This document shows positions 45,517 through 56,867 of a stretch of 64,000 nt of DNA, one piece after another (position 1 is the first letter of the stretch; every line of letters begins with the position of its first letter). The stretch lies in contig OW121854.1 in assembly GCA_933228895.1 (NCBI GenBank), positions 94,044,609 to 94,108,608 of the forward strand, in the 5' to 3' direction. Source of the stretch: Platycnemis pennipes (taxonomy: Eukaryota > Arthropoda > Insecta > Odonata > Platycnemididae). Below the pieces are notes generated by a model, which saw nothing but the letters and a program-made list of their open reading frames with translations, made no database searches and was not told where the DNA came from. The position numbers were made by a program, and so were the translations under genes.

Positions 45517-46039
45517 TCACATTTCGAATGCTTCCACCCTTTTCTTCACCGCTTCTGTCATCGTCCATGCCTCACTGCCGCAAAGAAACATGCTCCAGAT
45601 GTCCGTCCTGATGAATTGTTTACTTACTTCTAAACTTGTATTTCCAGCTGAAAGTAGATTCTTCTTTTGATAGAATGCCCTCTTTGCCTGGGCTATTCTA
45701 CTGACTATTTCTTTCTTGCTCCGTCCATCGTTGGTTACTCGGCTTTCCACGGCTTTCCAGGTAACAGAACTCGTTCACCTCTTCCAGTTCTTGTTTTCCT
45801 AGTTTAACGTTGGTTTTGGCCTCTTCTCTCTTGGTGCATACCAATATCTTAGTCTTCTTCTCATCGATCTTCAACTGATATCTGGCTATTGTCCTTTCCA
45901 TGGTTGTTAGCATCTTATTCAGATCCCTCTGCCTCTACTATGAGTGCTTTTTCATCAGCGAATCGTAGCATGCTGACTGTTTCTCCGTAGAATTTCACTC
46001 CAGAAGTCTTCTCTTTGATTTCATTGATGGCTCTCTCGA
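45517..46039 (-). mobile_element. LINE-A reverse transcriptase fragment
   Basis: The most upstream LINE-A piece in the window. The minus strand reads AINEIKEKTSGVKFYGETVS then MLRFADEKALI, TIARYQLKIDEKKTKILVCT, and after a frame change VTNDGRSKKEIVSRIAQAKR and SMFLCGSEAWTMTEAVKKRV. The F-A-D-E box sits where the catalytic (F/Y)ADD of reverse transcriptases belongs, so the second Asp is changed to Glu. A stop follows soon after it, and a frame change lies near 45755. In the intact family this covers palm motif C, the thumb and the start of the C-terminal region. Inactive. Confidence 0.85.
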
Positions 46040-48249
46040 TTTAAACATAAAAAATGTTTTAAATTTTAATGTTTTTGTTTTAATTTAAATGTTTTTAAAT
46101 TGAAACATTTTTAATGTTACCATGATACATCGTTACTTAATGATCATTTGCCGGAAATTCATCAATAAGTTGCTGGAATTAATTCAGATAGACATGCTAT
46201 GTTGTTCTTACCAGTGCTTAAGGATGACAACTCATTTTGCTTATGAGTATTGTAGTTCATAATTATGTATGGACGTGTTATCATAATCATCTTTCAAAGC
46301 ATGCCGAATTTACTGAGTTTACAATGCAAACGCTATGTTGATGGAATAAAACACGCATTAATGAGCACCTCAAATTATTCATCCCGGTGCTAATAACTAA
46401 ACACTACATTGATTTGAATTCACGTTATAATGACCGCTAAGTTGTAGCCTTGAATATTGACGCTGAACTCTTTCAACACTTAGAAATTTGAGGTCTGTTT
46501 GCTTCACGGTAAAATTCAGCCACAAATAAACATACCCCTAAAGTTTAACGAATGCGAGTTTTTATCACGTCTGTTTATTAGTGGCAATTGAATCGTAAAA
46601 TTCCTTCAATAGCGGGGAGGGTAAAACACGCTGATATCTACTCCAAAATGAGAAGATCAATGGAAAACGAGAATAGCATAAAACGAACAATCATGAACAT
46701 TTATTCAAATAAAAGTTCACCAAAACCGAGCGCGCAAAATTACTAAATAAGCTCCTCCAAGCAGAAATTAGTTAATACCTTCACGTCATTTCCAAATGCG
46801 AATAATCCTTCAAGTATTACGGTATTTTGCACGCATGCATTAATATTCCAGCCACGTGAACTTATACCTACGAAAAACTGAAGACCAATAACTTTATCTT
46901 TTTAATAATGAACTAAAACCTTCAAAGATGATTTTAATTACTGTATTCGTAATTCTTCTCTATGTGTTCCGACCATTCGAAGCGGAAGTAGATCTTAATT
47001 ATTTAAAAAAATTGCAGTAAATGGAATAAAATATTATTATAGAGGCAAATAGCTATGACTTTGCACATCAATACGCTTCATTTGCAGTCATTGAACAGAT
47101 AATTCACGATTAATTAAAGCACCGACCTAAAGTATCCTGATATCACCAACAAATAAATCATTCTTTTTTGATTGTTACATTCATTATAGATGGGGATTAC
47201 CTTCTGGCCATTTATCCTATTACCATTTCGAATAGAAGCCAATTTTTTCTGTACGATTTAGCGCAAATGAATGCGCAGACATTCCACCAAATAACGATTA
47301 GAACTACGATGTAGACGAACGAAGTATTACTTTTTAGCATAAACGTATAATAGATATTACACTGTTAAGACAGTGATAAACAAGAAATAAATTAATAATT
47401 ATTTCGGCTACCATGAATGAAGGAAAATGTATGGTATTAATAGAGCTTTAATGCTGGAACCGTACACTGATTGGGAAGAGTAAGAGCAAATAATAAAGGC
47501 GTAGGAATGCCCAAAAAAACTTCTAACACTTGGAGAGTACATGAGATGATGCTGGTTCTGACACCATATCTACATTCTAAGATTCTGGTACTAAACTGGA
47601 CAATTGTACGTTTCTAAATATTTCATCTGTACTTGTAAAATGGTAGTGTTTTCTGAGTCATCAAAGGTCTAAAGGACGCTTCACTTGATACAATAAATGA
47701 GAGAATTTGAGGCGCTCGTATCATGGAAAATGTACTGAAGAATACGTTGTAACGGAAGAGTGAAACATTTTGCTGTGGGTCACTCCTGCATTTTGGAATT
47801 TTAAGAAGCAAAATTGAAATTCACTGCGCATCTACCCAGGTTTTTGAATGTGCAGTAAAATTCTCGTGTAAGATGACATTAAATACATAAATGTATGGGA
47901 TATAATGGGTAACACGTGGATTTTAGAAAGTGAAGTATGAGACGGGGTGCATGAATGAGCGATAGCAGGCAGGGACTATCCGCTAACTTGCCTGCGTTAG
48001 TATAATATGATGGTGAAGCAAATAATATTTGAAATTTTTCTTCGTCTTAAATCATTCCTGTCGTCATTCAATATTTTAAGCGCAAGAACTCGCCCTCGTG
48101 TGTGCTTGTCCATAATATACATGCAACACAACGAAAGTAATCGTGCATATATTTCATAACGGAAAATTGTAATTATATTTATTACGGAGACTTTTCACCA
48201 TTTCCCAAGCCTGTGACAGTATTGTAAAACACGACGAAATTTCCTATGA
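46040..48249. other. AT-rich unassigned region
   Basis: Very AT-rich, no supported gene or repeat except a low-complexity AAAATGTTTTAAA-type stretch at 46048-46115. Confidence 0.45.
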
Positions 48250-48660
48250 ATGATTAAAGAATGATTTTCACGTATTTTTTAACCCGTTCATAAAATAATC
48301 GGCCACGCCGAAACGCGAGAAACATAAATTCAGGCGTTCTGACCGCCATTAGCGAAGGAAACACTCCATCCATCATTGGACGCTGGCGAAAGATAGTGGA
48401 AGGATGACGTCGGCGTCTTCTTTCACCCTTATCGGGAGCGACAGCTCTTCTGACGACGCAGATCCATAACCATCTCAACGCGGGCGTCACCGGAGGCTAA
48501 GGGTCCGTCCGTACTCGTCGGACGACACTGGGAGACCACGCGAAGAGCAGGAGGCGCTTGACGCATGGAAGAATAGCTGGCGTCTGGACCAAGACCAGCG
48601 TGGGAAGGGAGGATGTCAGGAGTTAACCAGGATAGTAGTGATGGCTGAAGGGAGAGAATG
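48250..48660. other. GC-richer block 7
   Basis: A CpG-containing block (GCGGGCGTCACCGGAGGCTA). Minus-strand frames at 48254-48490 and 48429-48836 overlap and have no domain. Less purine-skewed than its counterparts. Confidence 0.4.
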
Positions 48661-49083
48661 ATCTCAAACATGTGCACAGGATGAACGACAAAACTGAGAT
48701 ATAACCGACTAAAATTGACAAAATAAAAGAAATTTGCTGATGGATTCGTATATGAGTAGAAATAACTGTCATAAAAACTCCTTAGAATTTGACAAGAATG
48801 AGTATTTTTACTATGTGATAAAGCAAATATTCGCAAATTTATCGATTAAATAACAAGAAAAAACATCATAGTTATATATTGTTTTTTTTCATTCATTGCT
48901 GTACTGTGCTTTCAATTATAGAGCATTAAAAAATAATATAAATTTTTCCAAAAATAAGTATTATTCTACTATTAAAACACATTGACGTTCGTAAATAAAT
49001 GCCAAATATATGATTATTCACGAGTATCTTATTGCTTCACGATTCCTCCCGCAGTCAAGAAACGGTAACCACTACACAAGATT
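48661..49083. other. AT-rich unassigned stretch
   Basis: No supported feature. Confidence 0.45.
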
Positions 49084-49327
49084 AAACATGGTAAATGAAA
49101 CAAACGTTGTACTTTCCACACAGCTTTATATATTCCCCGATCATTTCAACGACTAAGTGTCATTTTCATGGGGGCCCCCCTTGAAAATGACCCCTTGAAA
49201 ATGACCCCTTTGAAAATGACCCCCTTGAAGCTGGCCCCCCTCAAAATGGACGCTTAGTCGTTGAAATCGATCGGGGAATATATAAAGCAGTGTAGAAAGT
49301 ACAAAGTTTGTTTTATTTACCATGTTT
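49084..49327. repeat. Foldback element 1 with internal tandem array
   Basis: Arms of about 83 bp at 49084-49168 and 49245-49327 are inverted with few mismatches (AAACATGGTAAATGAAACAA and, at the other end, its complement; TATATTCCCCGATC on both sides). Between them lie four units of the 13-14-bp sequence CCCCTTGAAAATGA. The arms would form a long stem with a C-rich loop. No coding. No target duplication seen. Confidence 0.8.
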
Positions 49328-49454
49328 TACGTTCGTAATTTCCACAAAGTATCGCCATCATCCATTAATTTAATTACGACACAAGATTTTTATCTTTTGG
49401 GTTGCCTGTTTTCATTCACCATTATTAATCAAAGCAAAAAGCATTCGAAATCTT

Positions 49455-49638
49455 ATTGGAAAAGAATCATCGCTTTGTACATTCCACACCCACGTTTCAT
49501 TGGCTTCGATCATGGTTTCGACAATTTACATGTCATTATCAAGGCACCTTAATAATGACATATAAATTGTCGAAACCATGGTCAAAGTCAATGAAACGTG
49601 GGTGTGGAATGTACAAAGCGATACGTTTCTTTTCCAAT
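49455..49638. repeat. Foldback element 2 (near-perfect 184-bp palindrome)
   Basis: The whole segment is its own near reverse complement: ATTGGAAAAGAATC and CGCTTTGTACATTCCACACC at the left are mirrored at the right end by GAATGTACAAAGCG and TTCTTTTCCAAT. There are roughly seven or eight mismatches per arm and almost no spacer. Each arm contains TGACA, a short loop, TGTC and GAAACC, echoing the motif of the element at 25385-25895. Function unknown. Confidence 0.8.
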
Positions 49639-49654
49639 ATCGAGGTTTCATGCT

Positions 49655-49975
49655 AAAGAAGAATGATGAAGACATAGAGAACAATCGATTGACCAACTAA
49701 GAAGCTCTAAGAAGAGTGGTAGTAAAGAGAAGTCGGATGAAAGACAACTAAATCGACCATGTCTTGAGAAATGATGGTTTCACAAAGGCAATCGTAGAAG
49801 GACAAGTGAGTGGGAAGAATGACAAAGGCAGGCCTTCTATGAGATATATGAAGCCAAATTTGAAGGATATGAAAGAGGAAAATTACATGAATATTATGAG
49901 GTTAGCAGATAGGAGAATCGAGTGGAGAACTGCATCAAATTATCTTAGGATAGTTGACTGATGATAAATTTTGCT
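49655..49975 (+). mobile_element. LINE-A 3' end
   Basis: An open frame at 49764-49961 reads RNDGFTKAIVEGQVSGKNDK, then GRPSMRYMKPNLKDMKEENY and RLADRRIEWRTASN, the LINE-A C-terminus, followed by the 3' tail TTGACTGATGATAAA. Upstream, frame-shifted family sequence reaches about 49655. It abuts foldback element 2. Confidence 0.8.
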
Positions 49976-50639
49976 ATCTTTGACATAGGTACCTATTTAC
50001 TTTGATAGACGGCGAAACGCTATGGAAATATGAAAGGGAATTCATATATGTATATATATGCGAAGCAAACTAAATCATCCCCAAATAAGAAAAGGGAACT
50101 GAGAAAAAATCTCTCCATATCTCTCCTGAATCAATGGAGGAGCCTGGAGCATCAAAATAGGCTCATGATGGCAGGTAGCAGTGAAGTAAAAGTTTGATTC
50201 TGAGAATCCTCGAGAGTGGGCGAGAAGGGACAGATGGAGAAGTTCCACCATCGTATCACAAGCATGATCGGAAGAAAAAAAGGCAGAAGAGGGAGAGAAG
50301 TGAGCGGGAGATGCTGGGTTGCTGAATTGATATAGGCATGAAATATTCAAGCGAAAGAATATTCCCAGCGATCCGAGACAAATAGAAGCGGCTAAAATAA
50401 CAAGGTCTTTGCTCGCGTGGGCAGCGAGGACGAAGTGATGTTGTAAGGAGAAACACACGGAGACACAGTCGACTGTCCGAGAATTGGAAACGCCCCTGCA
50501 CTACCTATTTGACCATGCAGAATGGGGATGTTTCCATTTCTTTGGGTAGTATTCTGGAAGAGAAGCTTCTAATAGGGTCATAGGGTCATTTTCCGCGCTT
50601 CAACTCAGCGTGGTCGTAAAAGAAATGAAGTTCAAAATA
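49976..50639. other. GC-richer, purine-skewed block 8 and flanks
   Basis: 50080-50460 is G/A-rich on the plus strand (GGGCGAGAAGGGACAGATGG). Minus-strand frames 50075-50458 and 50256-50501 overlap in different frames and show no domain. TATATATGTATATATATG lies near 50040-50060. Confidence 0.4.
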
Positions 50640-50990
50640 GACAAGTGGATGGAGTAATGGCTTCTCACACAAAAGACCCATGTAAGGATTCGGTCAGTGC
50701 CAGAGGTTTACCATTGGAATATCGGTTACTACTTGAGTACATTGTTGAAAGCACTTCAATTTCTACCTTCGGTCCGTCGGATTGGATCTCAACTTGTGAG
50801 AAACTTTTCTCGTGAGAAGTCTTTTATAGAATACGAATTACACAAAGAATAGATGAATGCCGACGCCGGGTTTTTCACCATTCTTCTCCCCCTCTCCGGA
50901 ACTTTCCTACCTCTGTGCAATTGTTCACATATCTAAAATTGGGTGAATCAACTTGGATATTGGTCGTCTCCCCCGAATAACCACTACTGC
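50640..50990 (+). mobile_element. Old SINE copy
   Basis: Degraded head (AAGTGGATGGAGTAATGGCT), body (AGGTTTACCATTGGAATATC, TTCGGTCCGTCGGATTGGAT, ATGCCGACGCCGGGTTTTTC) and tail (ATTGGTCGTCTCCCCCGAAT). It carries an insertion of about 40 bp in the body (AGAAACTTTTCTCGTGAGAA). Confidence 0.75.
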
Positions 50991-51776
50991 TCTATACTAT
51001 AAAATGCAGCATAAATTCACGATGATGCTATGTTGACTGGACAAAATAATTTTTTTTGTGCCAGTGTAAACTGCAATTTCATTTCTGCTGACGGTACTCT
51101 GCTATGTTTTCTCCAGGTCGTGATATTTTCCCACGACATAACAAAGAAGCTGTTGTTGCTTCTGATATAAATCAGGTTAAAACAGAGAAATGAGAACTTT
51201 ATCGCTCCATGATGTCCCATAACTTGATAAATTTTGGCTGTACGATAACATCAGTCGCATGAAAATACACCTGAATTGCTATAGCCACATACACTTCACG
51301 GAATGAATTCATCTAAGGACAAATTGAACTCGTTTAAGACGTGTTTTCCACTCATGTTATGACAGATCACGTGAATAAATGCGCAATATACGTTGGCTGC
51401 TTTAAGCTTCCTACCTGTTTCTCTATGCCAAAAGATTAAGGATATATGCTTAAATGTAATGGTCGAATGTTTGCCACACATAAATTCTCCCCTTGCATAG
51501 GCACATCACTCCGAGGAAGGGTAATAACCAGAAAGCCTCTTCCTTGCAAATATCATTTCGCATATGCACACGAATCTTGCCTAAGTGAATTCATTACAGT
51601 TCCTTGAAACAAATGCCAGGGAGAGTAACAGAGACAAAAGGCAAATGATTAATGTTTACATTCGTCACGCCCCCGACGCGACGACTCCTCGCGCAAAGTT
51701 AGAAGCAACTATTCTCGTTCCTCAGACATAACGCTAGGAGAATTCAAACAACGAGGAAGCAAATTATTTAAAATAT
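50991..51776. other. Unassigned
   Basis: No recognisable gene; short frames only (51017-51220 - and 51296-51481 -). Confidence 0.4.
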
Positions 51777-51884
51777 ACTAAAGCAAGGAGTTCCACAGAG
51801 AAAAAATCATTCGCCTTGACCGGGACCTCGCCTTGTCCCGGTCAAGGCGAATGATTTTTTCTCTGTGGAACTCCTTGCTTTAGT
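51777..51884. repeat. Perfect palindrome with 50-bp arms
   Basis: The arm 51777-51826 (ACTAAAGCAAGGAGTTCCAC ... GACCGGGAC) and 51835-51884 are exact reverse complements over 50 of 50 bases, with only CTCGCCTT between. The right arm runs straight on into a dispersed repeat (GTGCAATTTTCAGCGGGTGA). Perfect pairing implies a recent origin by template switching or inversion-duplication, or an assembly/sequencing fold-back. On RNA it would give a 50-bp stem. Confidence 0.95.
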
Positions 51885-51950
51885 GCAATTTTCAGCGGGT
51901 GACGCCGCTAAAGTTACCGCGGCCAGTTCGCGGTCTTTGAATTTATTTAA
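51885..51950 (+). repeat. Dispersed repeat shared with 54533-54605
   Basis: GTGCAATTTTCAGCGGGTGA, CGCCGCTAAAGTTACC and GCGGCCAGTTCGCGGTCTTT match GTGCAATATCAGCGGGTAAC, CGCCATTAAAGTTTTC and ACGGCTAGTTCGTGGACCTT at 54533-54605 in the same orientation. Confidence 0.65.
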
Positions 51951-52394
51951 AATATAGTTCTCATTTGATTTGAGAGAGTACACAACTCTGGAGTTATCCA
52001 TATATTACATTACGCTAAAGTGGGAGTAGGGTTCGGGTCAATCCTTACGATACATTGGCGACAGGTTAGTGTGCGAGTTTCTTCTTTCCGTTCCGTTGAA
52101 GTGAATATTTTTAATACATTCATTCTTTGCTTAAATAATAATGAAAACACAAATAACTATCGGTGACAAAATGAAAGTACTGAGAAATAAATAAGGCATC
52201 CGTTCAATGATAAAAAAGAGTGGCTTCATTATGCATCGTTAAGCAATTAAGATTGATAATCAAATTAGGGCCCAGCATTTAAGTTTTTTTTTAAGGACGG
52301 GTAAAATACATTGTGATTCCATTATTTGTTCAATAACAATGATTATAAAGTAATTATTGGTGTGTTCGAGTTTACGGCGCCTGCCGAAACGAAC
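51951..52394. other. AT-rich unassigned stretch
   Basis: No supported feature. Confidence 0.4.
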
Positions 52395-52628
52395 ATGGAC
52401 GCGAAGGAGCTATAGAAACGGACTAAATATCAAGATCTGCTGTTTGAACTTCGACAGAAAGCCGTCGTAGCACAGGCGGAATCGCTTTGAAACCGCATGC
52501 AGAAGGCCGTCATTCTGGGTTCTCTCCATCTTATGCGTACACACGATTCCAAAGCAGCGTACCCACTCATCCGATGGGCATCGGAAGTGGCTACGAAAAC
52601 TGCCAAACCTCTCTTGAGTCTCCGGTGA
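52395..52628 (+). pseudogene. Degraded unrecognised reading frame
   Basis: From an ATG at 52395 one frame reads MDAKEL, a stop (TAG), KRTKYQDLLFELRQKAVVAQ, a second stop (TGA) after AESL, then NRMQKAVILGSLHLMRTHDS and ASEVATKTAKPLLSLR before TGA at 52626. Both internal stops can arise by single C-to-T changes from CAG and CGA. The composition is very protein-like and GC is higher than in the flanks. I do not know the family. A different frame (52487-52711) is open but looks less natural. Confidence 0.35.
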
Positions 52629-53285
52629 TTATGACGGCAATGAAACCTGATGCTAGCCCGAGACTCAAGAGGTGGATGTTACTTAATAGTAACTGTAATA
52701 ATAATTATTGATGGAAAATAAACGAACTAAGAAATAAATATGGTGAAGCGTAAGAAAATCGGTGAACGCTTGATTAAAAACTTAAGTTCTATGTCAACTT
52801 CCATAGCAGGAGAAGAAAAACTTAAGGGAAGAAAATTAAAATTTCAGGATTTATCAGTAACCATCGTCAACGCAATCTTAAAGATAACATAACGTGCCGA
52901 TATCATGGGTGGTTACGAATAAATCCATGTGAATTTACCAAGTTTTTCTTTCCTGGGATTAAGGGTAGTATGCATATAGTATTTGCAAAGCATGTCTGTT
53001 TTATTACTCAAATAAAAAGTGTTCTTATTTTGCAGCGCTACACTATTTAGAAAACTACAGCGCTACACTACTTAGATGATAGAAAACATCACGGAACGTT
53101 ATAGTGGGTTGAAAACTGTTGAAAACGAAGGCTGCGCTATTTAAGAATGACCCCTTTGCAATAGAGTTCCATTGTCGTGAATAAACATTTCCGCCGTGGC
53201 GTAACTTCCCCTACAAGACTTGTCTAAGTACTTCTCTCATGTTAACCGGCCGGTCGCTGCCCATACTCCGTGCATTAAAATACGT
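52629..53285. other. Unassigned
   Basis: A 12-bp inverted pair, CTCTTGAGTCTC (52611-52622) and GAGACTCAAGAG (52660-52671), straddles the start of this stretch. Otherwise AT-rich with no features. Confidence 0.4.
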
Positions 53286-53820
53286 ATTATAGAAACATTT
53301 TTGACGCAAAACTGAGATAACAGAGGAGCAACGCACGATTTCCCAAGGAGAGGCGCAAGAATAGGGGATAAAATATTAAAACACACAAGGTGTCGGGAGG
53401 CTTATAGGGGTGGAGGGGAGGGGTCGAAGGAGTCGAGTAGTGAGAAGGGGTCTGTGCCACCAACCGGGACAATCAAATTACGAAAGGAATATGCATGTCG
53501 GGTAGAGAGGGGGTTTTGGGTAGGGAGCTATAAATTTCCCAACTTCGCCGAGGGTTACGCAAAACGAAAGGATGGAAATAAAAAGAAACTATGCATAATA
53601 AAAGCCTTAAGGAGAGGATAAGGCGGGTTATTTTCTCGTGAAAATTAAGAATCCCAGCCCTTAGGGAAGGTGTAGAGAGGTGAAAGTATGAAATGATACG
53701 GAATGGAAATAAAATACGATTTCGAGAGAAATGCTGGGAAGAAAAAAAGTGCCCGAAATGGATAAAAGAGAGCGTGTAGCAAGACACTAAACGACTTCGT
53801 CGAGAACAACGCCGCACAAA
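53286..53820. other. GC-richer, purine-skewed block 9
   Basis: Plus strand G/A-rich (GGGGAGGGGTCGAAGGAGTC). The CT-rich minus strand gives Ser/Leu/Phe-rich frames at 53287-53472 and 53473-53817, with no domain. Confidence 0.45.
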
Positions 53821-54981
53821 AAAATGGAGAAGTTTAGATTAAAAGGGAATAAATGGTAAGGAGCTAGCCTCAGAGAAGTAGGAGTGAAGATATAAAACTA
53901 CATTAAGAAAGAAAAGTCGGTGGAAGGACGCAGACATTGGAAAGGAAATGCTAACCCAAGGGGAAATGTTCCTCACAGTTTGCAATTATATAATGTGATC
54001 AAAACTCGTTACTAAAACAACCAGGGAGGCTAGTTTATAATAAATTGTGAACAAAGAAACCCAGAAGTTTGGCACACAACTTTTGTTTTAGCAAAATATA
54101 CCTTAAAAGTTTACTGTATGCGAAAGGAACAAGATGAAAGTCCTTTAATTATCGGATTAATTTCTCCCTTGCTCAATTGATGAAACACAGAACAACAAAT
54201 TATAAAATGTTTTCTTTATAATTCATAATCTATAAAAAGGAAACGGAGTAAGTGAATGATCTTTTGCCACTGAAATTATGACCAGGGAGTGATTCGTGTA
54301 CTACGATATTTGAATCGAGTTAACCTTAATTATTCCGAAGGGCGAAAGCCCAGCTAGATTTTGTTTAACTGACCATGAGAATATAGCATTGGTCAGGTGC
54401 CGATATTATCTTGAGATGTGTTTCTTAATGTGGGTGGAAACTCTTGCCCTCAATTGGAGAAAATGTGCCACCAGTGCCTGTCTTTGGCCGGTTAAAAACT
54501 GTCAGCAGGCACGAAGCATGAAAATTTACTATTGTGCAATATCAGCGGGTAACGCCATTAAAGTTTTCACGGCTAGTTCGTGGACCTTTGAATTACGAAG
54601 CATGAAGTTTAACTTTTTGAATAAATACGTCCCCTGTTCGATATATTTAAATTCAATAATATTGGACCCACACAGGTGAAAGGTCACATTGAAAGATATA
54701 TTTTTAGTTTACAAATGGATGACGTAATACCTTTTTAACATAAAATTTCACAATTAATACGGCTCACTATATTTACCATGAAATAATGAAAACGAAGAAA
54801 ATAATGATCGGAAATGCCAATTGGACCAACTTTAATCACCAATATTTATACGAAAGGTAAAAAAAATCCTTTCCTCCAACATTAAATTGCTGGCGAATAC
54901 CAACTCTTAGCTAGCTAAGCTTCTATTTTATGATATTTTCAGTCTTGTAAATAAGAAGAGTAAATACCCCACTCAGATATT
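53821..54981. other. Unassigned; contains second copy of the 51.9-kb repeat
   Basis: 54533-54605 is the partner of the repeat at 51885-51950. The 96-codon plus frame 54389-54679 runs through it and is therefore not credited as a gene. The rest is AT-rich. Confidence 0.45.
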
Positions 54982-55429
54982 TTGTTAGCAAATCTCCAAC
55001 TGAAGTGTTCTACCAGAAAAGTGCATTGCAGACAGATTGATGACGTCATAGTTTACCGAGTAAGAAAAACAACCCATATTGTGGATTACATTCAACAAAG
55101 CAGAAATCCCGATATCTTTTCCGTAGATACCAGCGATTTCCAGGGAATATTTTGTTTTCAGGCATTACCTATCTTTCAGACTGGGCTCTGCTGGACATGT
55201 GTATTCCATATTCAAACACCAGGCTTCCATTTGGTAGCCGACCGCTCGGCCATTGTGGTTACAATACCGTCAATAGAACACATCCGTCGCGTGAATGACA
55301 AAACGAAAATGGAAGCGGACGATGATTTAATTTTAATAGGGCAGAAACAAGCAAGTGAATCAATAAACCGCTGTTTACACTTCTTGCATATATTGGTCGT
55401 TCCCATAAGATAAAGTAAATTACCACAAA
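54982..55429. other. Region of two opposing long open frames, not credited
   Basis: A plus frame is open for 143 codons (54982-55413) and a minus frame for 169 codons (55212-55721). They overlap, begin without a convincing context and show no domain. The plus frame ends in an acidic stretch (TKMEADDDLILIGQKQ). At most one can be real; a coding exon here is possible but unsupported. Confidence 0.3.
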
Positions 55430-55780
55430 CTATGACATTGGGTCTTGGGAGGGAGTGGATTGCTTGCTCATGCGCAGGGCATAAAGAGAAGGACACGGGT
55501 CGAATAGAAAGCAGCCGAGACGAGACGGATGCCCGCGAGATGAAGACGCACGGCTCCAGCACCCTTAAGATGACCAGAGACGCGAGCCGGGGCATAAATC
55601 GGGTGAGTGATAAAATGCCCATCCTCAACCGCCTCCCCAGAAAGAGGGAAGCAGCACGTGGAAGTAGCGGGAAGGAAGAGATATAGAGCAGAGAAAAGGG
55701 AAAAGAACAGTGGGTACACAAAACGTGATGTTAGCTGGGTGGGAAGAAAAGGTATGGGGGTAGAAATACAAAAAAATGTT
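55430..55780. other. GC-richer, purine-skewed block 10
   Basis: Plus strand G/A-rich with CpG (GATGCCCGCGAGATGAAGAC, GGGAAGCAGCACGTGGAAGT). The overlapping minus-strand frames are the Leu/Ser/Phe-rich kind seen in the other blocks. Confidence 0.4.
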
Positions 55781-56499
55781 TATATTCATCTTCACTGTAC
55801 CCTGCAAGGGACAACTAATGTGTGTAGCAGGGGTGTGGCTTTGCAAGAGGTATGTAATATTGAATAGTATGCAAATATGCCCGTGGCTAAGACACCAATT
55901 TTAGTGTCATGTCGACTTATTGGAACACGGTGCTTCATACGCAGTGCGGCCTCTAACCTTAAACTAACTATAGTCCTTGACGAAAAACTTACCACAGATC
56001 TTATGAAAATATTTCTGGTCATGAGCCAACATAAAGTACAGATATATCTAAAATAATTGTTGAGTCTCATGAACGGCAATCCAAACCTCTTCACCACTCT
56101 AATTTAACCCTAATGATCGAACATTGCATAGTAAGCTGAGCTAAATACACCTTGAAAATCTTCAAAGGTATTCGACTTAAATTCTGAGGGGGATATAGAA
56201 TGTTATTCAACACAAAATCCAGTAAATTCCCAAAGTTATTCTCCAACACATTTTAAGCGCACTGCTAAAACAAGGTTAACGTATCACTCTTAATTAACTG
56301 CATTTATTCTCGAGTACTCCCACGGTCTTTTTAATCATCTAACTAAAGTTCATTCTGGTAAGATAATTGTTTATCTAATACCATTATAATCCAGTGTGCT
56401 TTGGGTTTATGATCAATGTTTCTGGTTTTGAATCTGAGAAAGACGCATTGATACGTCCATATATATTCAAACTGCAGGGTGATGTTATAGCTGGTTTTA
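55781..56499. other. Unassigned
   Basis: No supported feature; the 101-codon minus frame at 55792-56097 is unrecognised. Confidence 0.4.
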
Positions 56500-56765
56500 T
56501 TTATCTGGAGAAGGCAACCGACAACTGAGGTCATCTGCGCCAGGGAGGATAGGTGGGAAACGGGGCGAAGATAGGAATTGTTGAACTTGCAATTGTAGGA
56601 ATTAAGGAACGGAGGAAGGGTGGAGAGAAACCAGGCGTCGGCATTAGTCTGCTCTTTACAAAATGCGCCAAGTTGACCACGGCATAGCGTCCCATATGAC
56701 GGACGGAGTACTGGACTCGAACTGATGTCCATATGAATGAAAAATCTGCTACTGCTAAGTTCTCT
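56500..56765 (-). mobile_element. SINE copy, head missing
   Basis: The plus strand shows the reversed family: GGCAACCGACAACTGAGGTC, GGAACGGAGGAAGGGTGGAG, CGTCGGCATTAGTCTGCTCT and GACGGACGGAGTACTGGACT, ending near AAATCTGCTACTGC. An insertion of about 20 bp lies at 56580-56600. Moderately diverged. Confidence 0.8.
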
Positions 56766-56867
56766 ATAGTATAATTTCTGCATTGCATTCAGCCCTCATT
56801 TCAACCTACCATCTGATAGTGATTTAGACCTATTTCTAATCACAAATTGAATACTGCACTAAATCCA

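Noticed and set aside
4081..48200. CRISPR arrays, operons, ribosome binding sites, prokaryotic promoters
   Set aside because: No regularly spaced repeats with spacers, and the whole composition is that of a repeat-rich eukaryotic genome.
53040..53090. Short local repeat GCGCTACACTA
   Set aside because: Only two copies about 20 bp apart; too short to interpret.
54982..55721. Longest opposing frames (143 codons plus, 169 codons minus)
   Set aside because: They overlap, show no domain, and the minus frame lies mostly in a CT-rich strand where stops are rare.
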